The notes beneath the pieces are model-generated. The model was not told where the DNA came from, did not search any database, and saw nothing but the letters and a program-made list of their open reading frames with translations. Made by a program: the position numbers and the translations under genes. Shown one piece after another: positions 32,801 through 47,800 of a DNA stretch of 64,000 nt (positions are counted from its first letter, which is position 1; every line of letters starts with the position of its first letter). Source of the DNA: Mytilisepta virgata (Eukaryota > Mollusca > Bivalvia > Mytilida > Mytilidae); assembly GCA_028015205.1 (NCBI GenBank), contig CM051514.1:8122001-8186000 (forward strand). The letters are read 5' to 3'.

Positions 32801-35800
32801 TATGCTTCTGCTTTTTGTTATGGAAATAGTACTCCTGTATCCGGAGCACTTCCGTTTGGTGTCCTTTGGTTTAACCAGTTCATCGGAACAGCCGACTGAC
32901 ACAAAACGGAAGTGCGCATGATTTTCAATCTTGGACCAAGATGTTCATGATGAAAACGCATCTGATGTGGATGAACCGACTGATGATGAAACTGATGAAT
33001 CAAAAAATGAAATCTCTGTTTTCAATGACCTTCTGGAATATGAATGTGAATTTTGAATGTTTTAATGTTCAAATAAAATTACATGTCTGCAACTCTTGTT
33101 TTGGTACAATTTGAATATGACAGGGAACCAAGACACCCAATGATTAAATGCCATTATGGTAAACAAACAATTTACAGTTGAAGATTAATGACCAGGCCAA
33201 GAAAAAAAAAAAAACTAAATGGTGAAATTTCATGTTTTTTTTTAGAAATTTCAAAACTTTTCTATATAAAATCATGACTTTCAAATACACAATTTTGCTG
33301 CCAGGAGAGTGCCAGAATGCAGTATTTTGCACCATTTACCCCCAGAGCCCTCGCCGTAATGCACCTCGCATTACAGTAGACTTTCACACAATAATTTTTA
33401 TTTGGTAGCCCATTTGGCTACTGCTCTAATTTTCTTAGCTTCAAACCCTGACCAAACTCAGATCAAGTTCAAATTTGGGTTGCGTCATTTTCTCTGTTTT
33501 CGACATACACATGTATGTCTTTTTATAAATATAAAAATTGCTGAATTTGCTGTTTCCACACTCTAACTTTACTTTGCTTCAACCAAATGTTATGAAACTT
33601 ATACAGGTGGTTATGTCTGAGATTAATATCAGCATTTTCTTTGACAAGTTAAAATATTAGCTCTGACAGATTGTTTTTCTGAGATTTATTCCCCTTGGAA
33701 AATTAAAAATAAGGAAAACAGACATTTAAACAATTTCACATCTATATATCTACAATATGTTAATAAAAGTAATGTGCAACCAAATGTGAAATAAGTCAAT
33801 TATAAAAACAATTGCTTGGAACAATTGGATTTCAAGCATAACAATTCCATATTTAGTAAATATCCTGGAAGAATCTCAGACCTTTAATTTTTAGGAAAAG
33901 GACCTAGCAACCATATAATAAAATAATCAGGAGAGAAACAGCAATTGCTCGGAATAATTTAATTTAAAAAATTGCCATCTTTGGTAAATATCATGGAAGA
34001 CTCTTAGACCTTTAAATTTTTGAAAAGATACCTAGCAACCACATAGTATTAAAGTAGTCCGGTATGAATTAGCAATTGTTTTGAATAATTGAATTTCAAA
34101 CATTTCAATTCCATCTGTGGTAAACATCCTGGAAGACTCCCAGACCTATAAATTTTTGAAAGAGTACCTAGCAACCATATATTAAGTTAGTGCTTGGAAT
34201 AATTTAAAATACTACAATTCCATCTTTGGTAAATATCCTGGACAACTTTCAGACCTCCAGTTTATGGGAAAAATTACCTAGCAACCCTATAGTTAAGTAT
34301 TCTAGCATGAAACAGCAATTGATTTTTGGAATTATTGAATTTCAAACATTGCAATTCTATCTTACATGTACTTGTAGTTAAATTTCCTGGAAGACTCTCA
34401 GACCCTTAAATTTTTGGAAAGACACCTAGCAACCATATACTAAAGTACAAATGTGGTCAGGTGTGAAATAGCAATTGCTTGGCATAAATTGAATTTCAAA
34501 CACTGCAATTCCATCTATGGTAAATTTTTGGAAGACTCTAAGACCTTCATATGTTGGGAAAACTACCATTTAACCATATATTAAAATTAAAAATTATAAT
34601 TTTAATTCATATCCCAACTGATTTAAATAAAATTTATGTCTAAGGTTAGATCAGCATTGTATTGTATGTGTATATTTCAGTAATTTTGCAACTTTCGTTC
34701 TTGTTATTTATGTTATCTATAATCGGAGGGGGATGTTGGCTATTCTGTAGCAGTCTTGTCTCTTTTTGAAACCCCTAAGGAAAATGCCACCAGAGGTCAC
34801 AGGAAAATTCTGACACCTTTCATGGGTGATTCTACTATACCATTTAGGGCCACTGAACACCCTGGAAATTTGTCAGCAGCTCCAAACATTTTGATGAAAA
34901 ATTTAAATTCCCAAAGAGGCAAAACAATATTAGTCAATTCTTTGTATTTGTAAATAAAGACTGTAGTTATGCACTACAGTTTTAGCCACTATGATCGGTG
35001 TTGTATAAGCAGCTGATTATATTGACTCTGAATAAGTACATGTGTTCGTAACAATGATCTCGATGACTTGAAACTGATGGTGTGGCTAAAGTCTACCGGA
35101 AAAATTCCCAGTTGGGTTGAAAATTCCCAATTTAGTGTTAAGGGGACCCATTTTAGAATTTCTGGAATCATCAACATTACCTACAGACGTATGTTATGTA
35201 CATTGAACAGCAAAATATTATCCTGCTACTTTGTTGAGTGCTGGGAAAAAGTGATACCAGTTTACACAAATCTTTTATTTCAGACTATGACAGCACCGAA
35301 GGCAGCCATACAGAAAGGGCTTCTGGGATTGTTTATTTATCTGTGTAACAAGAACGTCCATCAGCCGTCACGTCTGAACAAACAGGATGAACAAGGCCTA
35401 GCATTGCTTCATCATGCTGCGATCAACAATCACCCACAAATTATTGTAGCATTACTTAAACAAAAGATGGATATGAATGTCCGTCGTAACAACATATCTA
35501 CAGGTAGGTAGCATTTATCTTCTTGGGATAATATAAATACTGTGTGATTTTCCTGAGTTGTGACATTTTTTCTTTAAGCTCTTTTCATATGGTTGGCTTG
35601 TAATTTTATGTGGAAAGGGTAAAGATTAATCTAATTATATACCCATATCAGTCAAAAGAAAATTAACAATAGACATTTCTATCAAATTTTCTACATTGAA
35701 ACATGTCACCTTGTCTCATAGATATCTGATTAATAGTTAAGTTTTTAGCCAAACTGGGCAAAATGGTCAAATGAACTATAAACCTTCTGTCAGGAAAGAT

Positions 35801-38800
35801 AACTCATGTATATGGGAGACAACTCCAATATCTGCAAATAGGGAATAGATACATTAACTCTTCTTCTCAAATAGATTTTTAAATCAGGAGGAAAATTTAG
35901 TTTCAATAATAGAATCATTGTACGTTAAGAGAGGGTAACATAGAATCACAGAGGTTTTGAAATCTTAAAGGTTCATAAATAAATTTGGCTAATAGATAAT
36001 TTTTACTGGGATTTTTTAATCTTTACCAAATATTTTATAGTTTGACATTTTGCATCTTTGGCAATTACACTGAAGCACAATTCCTTGTTATATAGTGGGA
36101 ATGTCAAACATTGAATTGAAGATAATTTATGAAAAACAGAAGTCAAAATTACAGTAGACTTTCACACAATAAATGACATTTATTCTTTTTTTGGTCAGTA
36201 AAAATATTTATTTTCAGAGACCATTTTGTGAGTAATATATGATTTTTTTATTAGATGCAGATGATAAGATGAATGGCGAACGGCACTACCTGTTGGATAT
36301 GTGTAAATAATTCTCTATAGAGTTCCCTCCCCTTATTACTTTTTCTTATAGTTTCTGTATACAGTCTTATATCTATATATATATATACATTTATAAAAAC
36401 ATCTGGCTCAAGAACTTTGATTTGAGGGATACAAAAGAAGTCCATAAAAATATTATTGCACTATGATATATGGACCTACTGTATCAAAACCAACCATGAT
36501 TACTGAATACTGTAAAATTTGGAGTAAAAGCCGCAACTTTTTTCCTCTGGAAATCTTTCTCCAGGTTATAATAAGGTGCGGATTATATATGTTTGTATTT
36601 CCAATTTCAGCGATATCAAAGAAAAAAAGCTTATTTGTGGTCGCAGAAATAATCCAAATGTATTTCTCTGCATTACCAAAATTATGAAGATTCTTTTTTG
36701 TTTTATGCAAATAAAATATTTTTTACACCTGTTTCTGACACTTGCTTGTGACCTTGACCTCAATATCATGCTTGAGTGACTTGTGTTACAATTTCGTGAT
36801 TAGGTCAATTTCTCCGAAAAAGTGTTACTTAGACCCACTATATTTGGTCTATTGATAGTTCTTGGTTGGTACAGTCTAACACATGCCTCTGGACCTTGAC
36901 CTCAATTTCATGTTTGAATGACTTGCATCCAAGTTTTGTGATTAAGTCCATTTCTCAGCAACTGTAATACATAGATCCACCATATTTGGTCAATGCATAG
37001 TTCTTAGTGGGTATATATCGGTATGACATCTGCCTTTTGACATTGACCTCAATTTCAAGGTTGAGTGACCTGTGTCACATTTTCGTGATTAAGTCAATTT
37101 CTTAGCAGCTGTAATACCTAAGCCCACCATATCTGGTCAATGGCGTTCTTGGTGGGTACATGTCTGACACCTGTCTCTGGACCTTGACTTCAATTTCGTG
37201 CTAGAGTGACTTGTGTTACATTTTCGAGATTAAGTCCATTTCTCAGCATCATATGTGGTCTATAGATAGTTCTTAGTGGCTACATGCCAGTGTAACACTT
37301 GTCAGCTGAACTTGACCTGAATTTCATGCTTGAGTGACTTAATATACATTTCCATGATTTAATCTATTTCTCAGCAACATAACTAGACCCATAGTAGTTG
37401 GTTAAAAGAAGTTGTTAGTGGATATATACCAGTTTAACATCTGAGACCTACCTTAATTGACCTCTATTTCAAGCTTGACTGACTTGTTTCACATTTTGGG
37501 AAAATGTCCATTTTCAGTACATTGAACACCATATTTGGTTTATGGTCTGTAGATACTTCTTGGCAAGTAGGTGTCATTCTGACACCTAACCTTGACCACA
37601 ATTTTAGGCTTTAGTGCCTATCATCCCATTTTTCCCATGTCTCAAACTCAAAGGGAAAATGTCAAAATCTGTTCGAGTGACCGAAGTTTATTCTAGTCCG
37701 GAAAATTGTCACAATCATACCGTGTAGGAGTTGGAATAAATGACTATTACCATGAAATATTTTTTAAATCAAAATTTAACAGGTTTGAGGTTAATCACTA
37801 AATAACAGTAACTTTGTACATTGATAGCTTGTGATATGAACAGCAGCATTTTGATGCGAAACGGATGCTGTGACCTTCAGGTCATGGGTAATAGACTTTG
37901 AATTTCTTTATGGAATTTCATAGTTACAATTCAGGCTAAAGTTCAGGTTGAAGGTAGTTTTTCTTGAAGTACTTAGAGATACCGGGTAGTATTTCTTCTA
38001 CCCTGTCGTTAGGGACTTCAGAGTCAACAATATACAAATATAATTCAATTTACTAAATACGTAAACATTGGACACATATATACTTGTTTTTCACGAATCC
38101 CATACTGATAGGTCATCCATCCCCTCACCTCTTTCAATAGTCAGCCCACAACTCTTGTTTTTTTAAGGCTAAAATATCCATTTATTTGTAAATGCACTAC
38201 TGAGCTCAGGTCAAGATCCTCTCACCAAGTTGTATTTTAGCTTAAAACACAGGTTTAACGGGATAAATTTACCATAACCTAGTTGTTTCTTTTTGAATTC
38301 TTAATATATATATGTATATAGATATATACAACAATATACAAAAGTTTTTACATTATTGTATTGGGACTAGATACACCTGGTATGTAGATTTTTTGGGTTT
38401 TGGTCATCACTAATATGTGGGTAATAAGGTAACATTTATTTATCGGTAATTCGTGGGAATTTCTGTCGATTCCTGCAGGCTGATAATGTAGTTATTTCTG
38501 ACTGGCACAAATTAAATTATTCGGTCAGTTTTAAGAATGATGTCACATTGCTGTAAACCACAAATGATAATGGTGATTTGTTTTCTATTACCGGACTTTA
38601 TTAAAGTTTATGAGCCATGAACCTGCTTAAGTTGGTTATGACTATGAGAAATAACAGATATTAGTTTGTACTTAAGCTAGGTATGTTCAAATTAAAGAAT
38701 AGGTGAGGGTTTGATTGGCAGATTTAATACAGATATGTGATGCAGTCTCCCGGATTCCTCTTACATTACCCATGATTACATATTGTACCAAACTGTTTTA

Positions 38801-41800
38801 GATGAAGAAATTGTGAAAATGCTGTTTCTCCTATTCTTGACGTGTTTAATCAGTGGGATAAAAATACATAATATGTTTAAGCACTTCCCGGTGATTAAAT
38901 TTGTACGTGGGAATAACTGCTGTTTTATATACAGTTATTGGAACGATAAACTAGAGAAGTCACGAAATGACATCTATGTAAACAAACTACATAGCAGCGA
39001 CATTTTCTTGAGGTTTTTATCGAAAATCATAGGAGAAACAGATTCTCCTTCAATTTTCTCGTGAGTTATGGAATTTCTCCACCCTCAATAGTTAAATTTT
39101 AGATTTTAACACGTTTGCAAATGCTCGCGTATTGAAAATTGAACTATCTTGGGTGGAAAAATTCCATAACTCACTCGTACCTGAAGGAGAATCTATATTT
39201 CTTTGTTCATGTGTTGATTTTGCATATAGAATTTATTCACGATATCTTTTTAGCATTTAAGCTTTTGTTATCATTTGGTGTCCATTAACTTTTTTGGTCT
39301 TATCCTCTGAAAACCCCTGGGCCAAATGAACTGAAACTTGGTATGAAGCATTTATGGAAGGATCTTTATAAACTATGCTTATTTTTTATCAGTCGGACAA
39401 CAAACATGGCCTCCATGAACAAATACCATTTCTCAGTCTAATTAAAAAAATCTTCTCCACTGAAACGGTACAGCCAAATGAACTGATACAAACCAGTAGT
39501 ATGTAACATTTACAAAAGGATTTTTTTCGGATAAGACAAATGACATTGCTGCCATGAACAAATGCTATTTCTCATTCGTGGTCTTTAAAAAACTTTGTGC
39601 TCAACTGAAACTATATGTGCTCAATTGAAACTATATAGCCAAATGAAGTGAAACTTGGTATGAAGCATTTATGGAAAGACCTTTATAAATTTTGCATATT
39701 TCAACATGGGGCCATTTTTCCTGGTTGGACAAGTAATTCAGCCCCCATGAACATTCCTTATTTTGCTTGCTCAAAATGAAAAAAATCCTCTGAAACTGAT
39801 TAGCTAAATGAACAAATAGGATGCCAGGTGAGCAATACAGTCTCATCACTTGTACGCGAAAGTAAACGCGAAGTATTTTGCCATTATATTGCAACTTTTG
39901 TATTGTCCATGTCAGTGTCCGTGGGCGGAGGTAGAGTTGAAATAAACGTCAATCATATTCAATAGAACTAACTCGGCCATATCCACATGTTATACCTATT
40001 CAATTGGACAGTGTTAGTTTGAAATAGTTTATTTGAAAATTTTTAAATGTTATGTAAATTTTCATAGATTTGTAATTACTCTAATTCTTTAATATGTACA
40101 AACAGGCGTATTTTTGGGAAATTAGAAAATCATCAAAAAATTAGAATTGTTGTGTTTCTGTCGGAATTTTTTTTTACTTCAATATAATCGACATGGTCAT
40201 TGCCCATTGAGAATGGGAATTTTGTTTTGGTATAAGAAATTTATATCTACTGTGGGTATTTTATTCCTTAAAATAATTGTTTTAATGTTTTAAGCAATGT
40301 GGGATGTCATTGTCAAAGGTTTGTGACAATCCCAAGGAGATCAAACCACTAATTCTTACATTATATAGGGTATCCATCAGTCAGTACATTTGCATTTGAA
40401 CTCATTTGAATGCTCTCTGTTTCAGCTTCCATTTGCTTTACTAACTGAGCCATCTTAAACTTACTTAATCAAGCTTTATCTAACAGAAACACTGGTCTGT
40501 ATGCATTCTTTAATCCAGACCACTAACAACTAAGCCATCTTTGTTTTCTCAAATCTTTGAAAGTTTGTTTGAAGGAAAAGCTATACACTCAGTCTGGTTG
40601 CTTTTTGCTGTGTTATACACTTGGTGTTGGCCCAGGTCACCGTCAGAATTTTTTATTATTTACTTGATTCATTGACAAGAATATTTGTTGTATAGATGTA
40701 AAAAAATCAAATGTATCCTTCTTACTTTTATTATTGACTTTTTAGCTCACCTGTCCTAAAAGGTTATGTCAGCTTTTGCCATCACTTGGCGTCCGTCGTC
40801 CATCCGTCGTCTGTCGTCCATCCATCGTCCGTCGTCCATCCATAAACTTTTACATTTTCATATTCTCCTATGAAACCCCTGGACCTATTGAACTGAAACT
40901 TGGCCTGAAACTTCTATGGAAGGTTCTTTACAAAGTTTGCATAAATCATCCCCTAAAACAAAATGGCCGCCATGACCATTTAAATGTTCTGATTGGTCGA
41001 AATTTAAAACTTCTCTCTTGAAACCGTAAAGCCAAATGAACTGATTTTTGGTATGGAGCATCTATGGAAGGTCCTTTACAAAATTTGCATAAATCAATCC
41101 CGGTCCATGAAACAAAATGGCTGCCATGAGCATTACATGTTCTGATTGGCTGAAATTTAAAACTTCTCCTCTGAAACTGTATAGCCAAATGAACTATATT
41201 TTTTTAAGGAGCATCAATGAAAGGTCCTTTACAAACTTTGCATAAATTATCATAGTCTGTGAAACAAAATGGCCACCAGAAGCCTTTATATGTTCTCATT
41301 GGTCAAATTTTTAAATTCTTCTCCTCTGAAACCGTTTGGACAAATGAACTTATACTTGGTATGAAGCATCTATTGAAGGTCATTTACAAAGTTTCCAGAA
41401 ATCAATCTAGTCCATCAAATCAAATCAAAAGTTTGTGACTCCCAGGTGAGCGATACAGGCTCAGCCCTCTGAGCCTCTCGTTTTCTCTTGATATTAATTC
41501 AAAATTAGTTCATTATAACTACTAATAATCACTAGTATGTCAATATTTGAGTTTGTGAATTCTAATCCAGCTTGTGGAGAGGTGCGTTTGACCCGATCTT
41601 CATTGATAAGGATTGCCAGTTTTCCTACTCAAGGTTGCTGGTTCTTGCTGGTTACTCCACCAATCAAAACTGGCCACCACAATGTAGCTGATTACACGGC
41701 AACGGGTGTAAAATGCCCATAAATAAAACCAAAACAAGACATGTCTCACAGACAATTTAAATGATAACTACATGTTCTGATATAATCAAAGTAATCCATA

Positions 41801-44800
41801 TTTTCACTCACTTTTATTACTATTTAAAGTGTTTTATACAGTAAAATATATAATTTTCAAAAGTGTTTTCTTTTTAAATAAGTAGCCATAAACAAATTAT
41901 TTATGATTTGGTCAACTCAAAATCATAATCCTATAATTTTCATAGCTCAAAAAAAAAAAAAAACGTCAAAAAGTTCCAAGTTTTTATATTTTACTTTTTT
42001 TTCTATCAGCAGATTGTAGTGCTTTTTTATATGTAAGAAATAATATTTTTTTTAGCTGTAAGGATGTTATAAAGATATTAGCAGATCAGAATTGCTTGGC
42101 CTGATAGCAGAACTTAGAATTTAAAGCAGTGTTACCATTGCTTATAGTCTGTCAGTTTCCTCTGATATCGAATGGCCATTTTAAGAATTGGCTGGGGCTG
42201 TGGAATGTAACAGCACACACTATAATATTAATCAGCAATATTTATGATTTTATGGAATGACATTTTATCATGGTTTAAATAGAGTCAGGTTTTGTTTTTT
42301 TTTGTTTTTTTTTGCCTTGGTATCAAATTATCCGTAAAAAAGCCTGTTTTCCTGGTAGCTTAACTGACACTATTTATACTGTGCCAATCCTAGTAATTGT
42401 CCTACATCGCAATATGTAGCAAGCAATATAGTCATTGTGTATGTACTCTCATGTCTACATACAGATTTTAATGAAATTTATTTCAAAGGTTTATATCACC
42501 ATTCTTTCAGAAGAGTTGAAAAAGCAGCACCAACAAATTTATTTTCTAAGAGTTATTGCCCTTGAAAACTAAAAATATGGTAAATTTTATTTGTAAGTGC
42601 TTTCATGTCTTTATTTCTTTCATGTGAAAATTTTAGATTATAATTCTCTTGGACGTGTTCAAAAATCAGCACCAATGGATTATTTTTTAAGAGTTATTCC
42701 CCTTTGAATAACATAAATACGGAAAGTTGACTTAGTAAGCACCCTCATGTCTGCATTTATCAAAAGATTTTAACGAAATTTATGTCTTAAGGCCATGTGA
42801 GCTTTTGTCATCACTTGGCGTCCGTCGTCCGTCCGTCTGTCTGTAAACTTTTATATTTTCATCTTCTCCTCTGAAACCCCTGGACCTATTGAACTGAGAC
42901 TTGTCCTGTAGCTTCTATGGAAGCTCCTTTACAAAGTTTGAATAAATCATCCCGGTCTGTGAAAAAAAATGGCCGCTATAAGCATTTACATGTTCTGATT
43001 GGTTGAAATTTAAAACTTCTTCTCCTCTGAAACCGTAAAGCCAAATGAACTGATTTTTGCATAAATCATCCTGGTCTGTGAAACAAAATGGCTGTCATGA
43101 ACATTTATATGTTCTGATCATTGATCGAAATTAAAAACTTCTTCTCTGAAACCGTAAAGGCAAATGAAAGGATTTTTGCTATGGAGCATCTATGGAAGGT
43201 CCTTTACAAAGTTTGCATAAATCATCTTGGTCCGTGAAACAAAATGGCCACCATGAGCATTTACATGTTCTGATTGATCGAAATTTAAAACTACTACTTC
43301 TCTGAAACCGTAAAGCCAAATGAACTGATTTTTGGTATGGAGCATCTATAGAAGGTCCTTTACAAAGTTTGCATAACTCATCTAGGTCTCTGAAACAACA
43401 TGGCCACCATGAACATTTACAAGTTCTGATTTGTCGAAATTTAAAATTTCTTCTCCTCTGAAACTGTAAAGCCAAATGAACTGATTTTTGATATGGAACA
43501 TCTATGGAAAGTCCTTTACAAAATTTGCATAAATTATCCTGGTCCTTGAAACAAAATGGCTGCCATGAGCATTTACATGTTCTGATTGGTCAAAATATAA
43601 AAGTTCTTCTCCTCTGAAACCGTAAAGCCAAATGAACTGATTTTTGGTATGGAGCATCCATGAAAGGTCCTTTACAAATTTTGCATAAATCATCCGGGTC
43701 CATGAAACAAAATGGCAGTCATGAGCATTTACATGTTCTGATTGGTCGAAATTTAAAACTTCTTCTCTTCTGAAACGGTAAAGCCAAATAAACTGATTTT
43801 TGGTATGGAGCATCTGTGGAAGGTCCTTTACAAACTTTGCATAAATCTTTCTAGTCCATGAAACAAAATGGCCACCAGAAACCTTTATATGTTCAGATTG
43901 GTCGAAATTTAAAACTTCTTCTCTGAAGCCGTTTGGCCAATGAACTTATACTTGGTATGAAGCATTTGTAGAAGATCATTTACAAAGTTTCCAGAAATCA
44001 ATCTATTCTTTCAAATCAAATAAAAAGTTTGTGACTGCCAGGTGAGAGATACAGGCTCAGTGGGCTGTTGAAGAAAATTATCATGATAAAAGTGAAACAT
44101 AGAAGATTTTTTTCTTGGTAGAAAGTAAATTTACTATTTGTACACATTCTAGACAGACTTAGCAAATTTTCAGTATAATACATAGATAGTGCTGATATAC
44201 CATAGTCCCAGCCAGTAAGAAAAAGGCCTTTTGATGTATGAGGGCTACATTGCACATATCAAAATCAAAAGCTTCAGCAATAATATAACCAGGTTTTAAC
44301 AAGACCAAATTTAATATTTAGGTGAAATGGAGGAGAAGGCAACAGGTATAACTTGCATGCACAGCATGTCACAAAACTTTCATGTGTTCAAGCATGATAC
44401 AAAGAGTGTTGCATGCTTTAAAAGTACTGTAAATTGTTGTAATTTTCAAGGAAAAGAATTGCCCGCAAAACATTCCACTTTCATAGATTTAATTTTGTCA
44501 CAGAGCACATGTGTAAGATACTTTCTTTTACCAAACAATTTTATTATTGAGTTGTATTATTTGATGTTTAATTTTTTATCATTTTCTCAGTTTTTCTTTC
44601 TTTACAGATTAAGAATACTTATATGATATATCAAATTATGAAAAGTGAATGTTGAATTTGGATTCAGACTATAAAATTATTTTATGAATTTTTAAAATTT
44701 GTGTGCAATAGAAGCATTTTAATAGTGCATGGTACTTCTCCCCCTCTCCATCTTTATTTACTTTTTAGCTCACCTGGCTATGGCCAGGGTGAGCTTTTGC

Positions 44801-47800
44801 CATCACTTTGCGTCCGTCCGTCGTCCATCCGTCCGTCATTAGCTTTTCATTCAAACATCTTCTCCTCAGAAACCGTTTGGCCAATTCCAACCAAACTTTG
44901 CATGAGTGGTGTATGGAAGGTCCTCAACAAAGTTTCCTCATTTAGTTCTGATTGGTCAAGAAACATGGCCACCAGAGGCAATTCTTGTTTCTGATTGGCT
45001 GATTTTCAAAAATCTTCTCCTCTGAAACCACTGGGCCGATTGGTTTGAAACTTAATAGGAATGATCTATGACATGTCCTCTACAAACGATCCTCAATTTA
45101 TTTTGATCTGACATAAAACATGGCCGTCGTATTTAAAAATAGAATATAGGGGTGCATGTGTTGTTTTTGGCTTATAACTTAAAAACCGTTACAGATATCA
45201 AAAATCTGACATGGTGCAAAATTGATCAGCCTGACAAGATCTACCTACCCTGAAATTTTGAAGGAAATCCCAAAACCCATTTAGGAGTTATTGCCCTTTT
45301 TTCGTCAAATTTTCAAAATTTAACATTTTTCGTCATTTATCTCCAAAACTATTTGAGATAGAAGTAAAATGTAAATTTAAAAAATGTTTGCCATGTTGAG
45401 GTCTACATACCCTGAAATTTTAAAGGAAATCCCAAAACCCATTTCGGAGTTATTGCCCTTTTTTGTCAAATAAATTTTCCCTGAACAATTGAACCAATTG
45501 CAACAAACTTGGTCAAATAGTTGATTAATTGTCCAATGAAAACCAGACTCCAGGTGAGCGATACAGGCTCTGGTGAGCCTCTAGTTTTGTATGCTACACT
45601 CAGTCTGACAGATGATATTTCTAATCCACATCCAGGTCTATAATATACTAAATGTCATTAGGAATTTTTTTTAAGAAACCATATTTTCATCAGATTAATA
45701 TTTTAAAGTTTAATTTCTTCAATCACAAATTTGATATTTTCAAGATTTCTGACTTAGAGGTTTGAATTTTGGATCCCCATCCCAGGTAAACAGTTTATGT
45801 TTAAAATTTTCGATTATATGTTAGTGATGAAAATGTTGTTTGAGATTAAACATCTGTTTGCTATAAACATAAAAATTTGTAATAGGCCTACAAAAATATA
45901 CTATTTAAAAAGCAATGGTACTTGGAAATTATATTTACCCAATTATAAGTCTGATTTTCATTACAAGCCTGTTCATTTTAAATGATCTCCACTGTACTAC
46001 TATTTTGTGAAGTACAAATGTATGAAAAAGTCTGCCTGCATCAGTAATTAGGCATTAACTACCGTTCCTCATCATGCTGATGTTGTGTTATATAGTGTTC
46101 TAACATATTGCAATTTTTTTTTTATATCTCTGTATCACACACAATAATTTACCTCAACTGCATTAATGAAATTGATATATAATATTATAAAAGGAAGTTT
46201 GAATCTGTTTATGCAAATGACTCACTTTGTACATTTTCAGGGCCAACAGCATTACATTTTGCTTCTAGGTGTGGGGCCTTGGATGCTGCAACCTGTTTAG
46301 TGGGGATATATGCAGGTACCACAGTATTTGACCAGGATGGCTGGGCTCCTATTCATCATTCAGCTTTCTTTGATCACTCACCTATTATAAAGATGTTCTA
46401 TAGGCATAACCCAGATCAGATAGAACTACAGGCAAAAAATAAGTAAGTTAATAAGGCCAAATAAAGAAATATGTGTTTTTAGGGTTTCATGTTTATAAAA
46501 TTTAGGGTAGGTATTTTTATGCCCCGTCCACAAATGGTTCTTAAGCAGTTCTCTTTCAGAATTGTATCTGATGACCCTGTCTGCCATTTAAGATGGCTGC
46601 AAGAGGGGAACATACTTTTAACCTAGGACCTACATGTAATTGGAAAAATCACTGAAAGATATTCTTGTTTGAAACCAGTGAGCCAGTTGGAACTTGACAT
46701 CAATGTTCCAGGCTGCCACTCAAGATGGACATAGTCCAGGTGAGCAATACAGGATCCTGGGAGTCTCTAGTTTACTTTGTCTTTCCATGTGAAAGAAAAT
46801 TAATGTTTTGCTGGTGCTTGTGCAAAAATAAGAATAAAAACCTTAGGGTTGGCAAAAAAAATGAGGTTGGTACAGAAACCATAAGCACACATATATTTTT
46901 ATTTGGCTTTACCAAGATCATATAGAAATGCAGACTACTGGTAAAAAATAAGTGAGTACATTGGACAAAACAGAGTGAGTATGTTACCTAATGGTAGATT
47001 AGATAGAACAGGCTTACAACAAACGAATATATAAAAAAATAAAGACTAAAATATGGGTACATACATATAACCATTTGTGAACGAGAAGTTGCATAAACAT
47101 TGGTACATCTTTAATTCTTTGTAAATCCTAAAATTTTGAAAGCCAAACCAGTAACCCAAAATATTGGAGAGCAAATTCAGTTGCGAAAATGACAATAAAT
47201 TGTTAATGTAAACGAAACATCTTCACTTGTTTTAATTTTAGGTTAAAGTCGACACCCTTATTGTTAGCTGCTAGTTCTGGTGCCCTATCAGCAGTAAAAT
47301 GTTTGATTAAACTAGGAGCTGTTATCTTCCGAGAAGACAATGAAGGCAATGGTATTGTACACCTATCAGCCATGAGACTACACACCAATGTATTGGAATA
47401 CCTTATAGAAAGTGATTATAAAGAGGTACCCGTATGGAAGACGCTTGTCAGTGAGTATTTATGGCAGATCACATCTTCTGTAAATGGACGTTTTCAAGTT
47501 GAGATGACTGATTGAAGACGAGTTCACGTGCGCTTTTCTTCATCCGGTATGACGTCCAATGAGAATTCTTAATACATTCATTAATTGTGACTCTTGACCA
47601 GTCAGACGTAACGTTACTATATCTTTTCGGTTGTTCATACTGAAAATACATAGGTGAGCAAGGCCTAAAACCCCAGTTTTTACAGAAGAAATTTTAAAAT
47701 TCAGCGTCTTTGCCCTCATTCAGCTGCGCTCCATTCGGGAAAGACATGAATTTTAAAAACCCATTGAAGATTTCCCAGTTCCCATTTTGAAATCATGTGA

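Noticed and set aside
34756..34953. 65-codon ORF as a gene
   Set aside because: No recognisable domain, no splice context, and it lies in the middle of a repeat-rich intron.
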